From Gammaproteobacteria bacterium (GTDB lineage Bacteria; Pseudomonadota; Gammaproteobacteria; SZUA-140), in the NCBI GenBank assembly GCA_026994735.1, contig JALWQD010000300.1:1-13885 (forward strand): a stretch of DNA of 13,885 nucleotides. Reading direction: 5' to 3'. The notes below the pieces were generated by a model that was not told the DNA's origin, did no database searches, and saw only the letters and a list, made by a program, of their open reading frames with translations. Every line of letters begins with the position of its first letter. The stretch's first letter is position 1. Positions 13,055-13,885 of this stretch are shown here, one piece after another. The position numbers were made by a program, and so were the translations under genes.

Positions 13055-13885
13055 ATGGGTCAGGACGTCAGCAACAAACATTTTTCCGGCCAGGATTTCA
13101 AGGCATTTTCACAACGCCTGGCAGAAGAAACATCACTGCTCGAAAGCTGGTTCAAGGAGCACGCTTTTGAACACGGACAGCCGACTGCCGGCTTCGAACT
13201 TGAAGCCTGGCTATGTACACATGATGGCCTCCCTGCAGCTGAGAATGAGGCCTTCCTTGACGCCCTCAATAACCCGTTGGTTGTGGCCGAACTGGCACGT
13301 TTCAATATCGAACTCAATGGCACACCGCAAATATTGAAACAACAGGGCCTCAATCAACTCGAAAAAGAACTCGCAACAACCTGGAACAGTTGCCAACGAC
13401 AAGCCCGGACAATGGACCTTGACGTCATCATGATTGGCCATCTGCCCACCGTTTGCCCTGATGACCTCACACTGGCGAATATGTCACAGCTGGCCCGCTT
13501 TCAAGCACTCAACGAACAGGTCTTGCGCCTCCGTCATGGCTCCCCGTTAACCCTTAACATCCAGGGCCGTGAGCATCTGCGCACAGCCCATTGTGACGTC
13601 ATGCCCGAAGCTGCCGCGACATCCTTCCAGATCCATCTGCAAGTCCGGCAAGGGCAAGCTGTCCGCCACTATAATGCCGCCCTGATCGCCGCCGCACCGT
13701 TACTCGCAGCAAGCGCTAATTCACCCTTTCTCTTTAACCGCGATCTCTGGGATGAAACACGCATCCCGCTCTTTGAACAAGCGATTGCCATGCATGACAT
13801 GCCTCAGCGCGTCACGTTTGGCAGTGGTTATGTCCAGCATTCGCTCTTTGAGTGCTTCCAGGAAAACCTTCGCGACTACCCTGTC
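13055..13885 (+). CDS. GCS2-family glutamate-cysteine-ligase-like protein (3' end outside window)
   Basis: The reading frame is open from ATG 13055 to the right edge, 277 codons. It resembles the GCS2 family of carboxylate-amine ligases related to glutamate-cysteine ligase: GFELEAWL (46-53), FNIELN (83-88), TSFQIHLQV (189-197) and SANSPFLFNRDLWDETR (220-236), where the acidic residues would bind metal-ATP. The group includes true glutamate-cysteine ligases as well as uncharacterised ligases such as YbdK, so I do not assign a substrate. AAGGG about 7 nt ahead supports the start. It lies 30 nt after murU with no terminator between, so it is probably part of the secB-gpsA-murU operon. Confidence 0.75.
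   Translation, partial: MGQDVSNKHFSGQDFKAFSQRLAEETSLLESWFKEHAFEHGQPTAGFELEAWLCTHDGLPAAENEAFLDALNNPLVVAELARFNIELNGTPQILKQQGLNQLEKELATTWNSCQRQARTMDLDVIMIGHLPTVCPDDLTLANMSQLARFQALNEQVLRLRHGSPLTLNIQGREHLRTAHCDVMPEAAATSFQIHLQVRQGQAVRHYNAALIAAAPLLAASANSPFLFNRDLWDETRIPLFEQAIAMHDMPQRVTFGSGYVQHSLFECFQENLRDYPV

Overview
The window comes from a gammaproteobacterial chromosome with moderate GC (I judge about 50%). This rests on gene content and order: a biotin cluster bioB-bioF-bioH-bioC-bioD as in pseudomonads and relatives, a secB-gpsA pair, a heat-shock sigma factor RpoH, a YfaZ-type outer-membrane protein, and a pilA/pilB type IV pilus locus with a sigma-54 promoter. I cannot name the genus. No RNA genes, insertion sequences, phage genes or CRISPR arrays were seen.

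Layout. Positions 1-5094 are all on the minus strand. They hold pilB (cut by the left edge), pilA with its own terminator, sigma-54 promoter and a possible 21-codon leader ORF, a stand-alone ThiE-like protein, an unidentified 99-residue ORF overlapping it by 8 nt, yfaZ, and comF. comF diverges from the biotin operon across a gap of only 24 nt. The five bio genes on the plus strand (5119-9643) all overlap their neighbours by 4 or 8 nt, so they are probably translationally coupled. bioD converges on rpoH and overlaps it by 23 nt, with a symmetrical terminator-like hairpin inside the bioD reading frame. rpoH diverges from a second plus-strand operon, secB-gpsA-murU-GCS2-like gene, which runs off the right edge.

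How the genes work together. PilB and PilA belong to the type IV pilus machine, and ComF is linked to DNA uptake in transformable bacteria, although it is not in the same operon. BioC and BioH start and finish the methyl-ester-masked route to pimeloyl-ACP. BioF, BioD and BioB then make the bicyclic ring system. bioA, needed between BioF and BioD, is not in the window. SecB, GpsA, MurU and the GCS2-like protein share an operon but serve different envelope, lipid, wall-recycling and ligase roles.

Most interesting points: (1) BioB lacks the cysteine equivalent to E. coli Cys97, carries an extra cysteine (C186), and resembles the alternative biotin synthases of anaerobes rather than the E. coli type. 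(2) pilA has a well-formed sigma-54 promoter followed by a strong Shine-Dalgarno and a short ORF that ends exactly on the pilA start codon. (3) bioD and rpoH are convergent and overlap, with a two-way terminator placed inside coding sequence.
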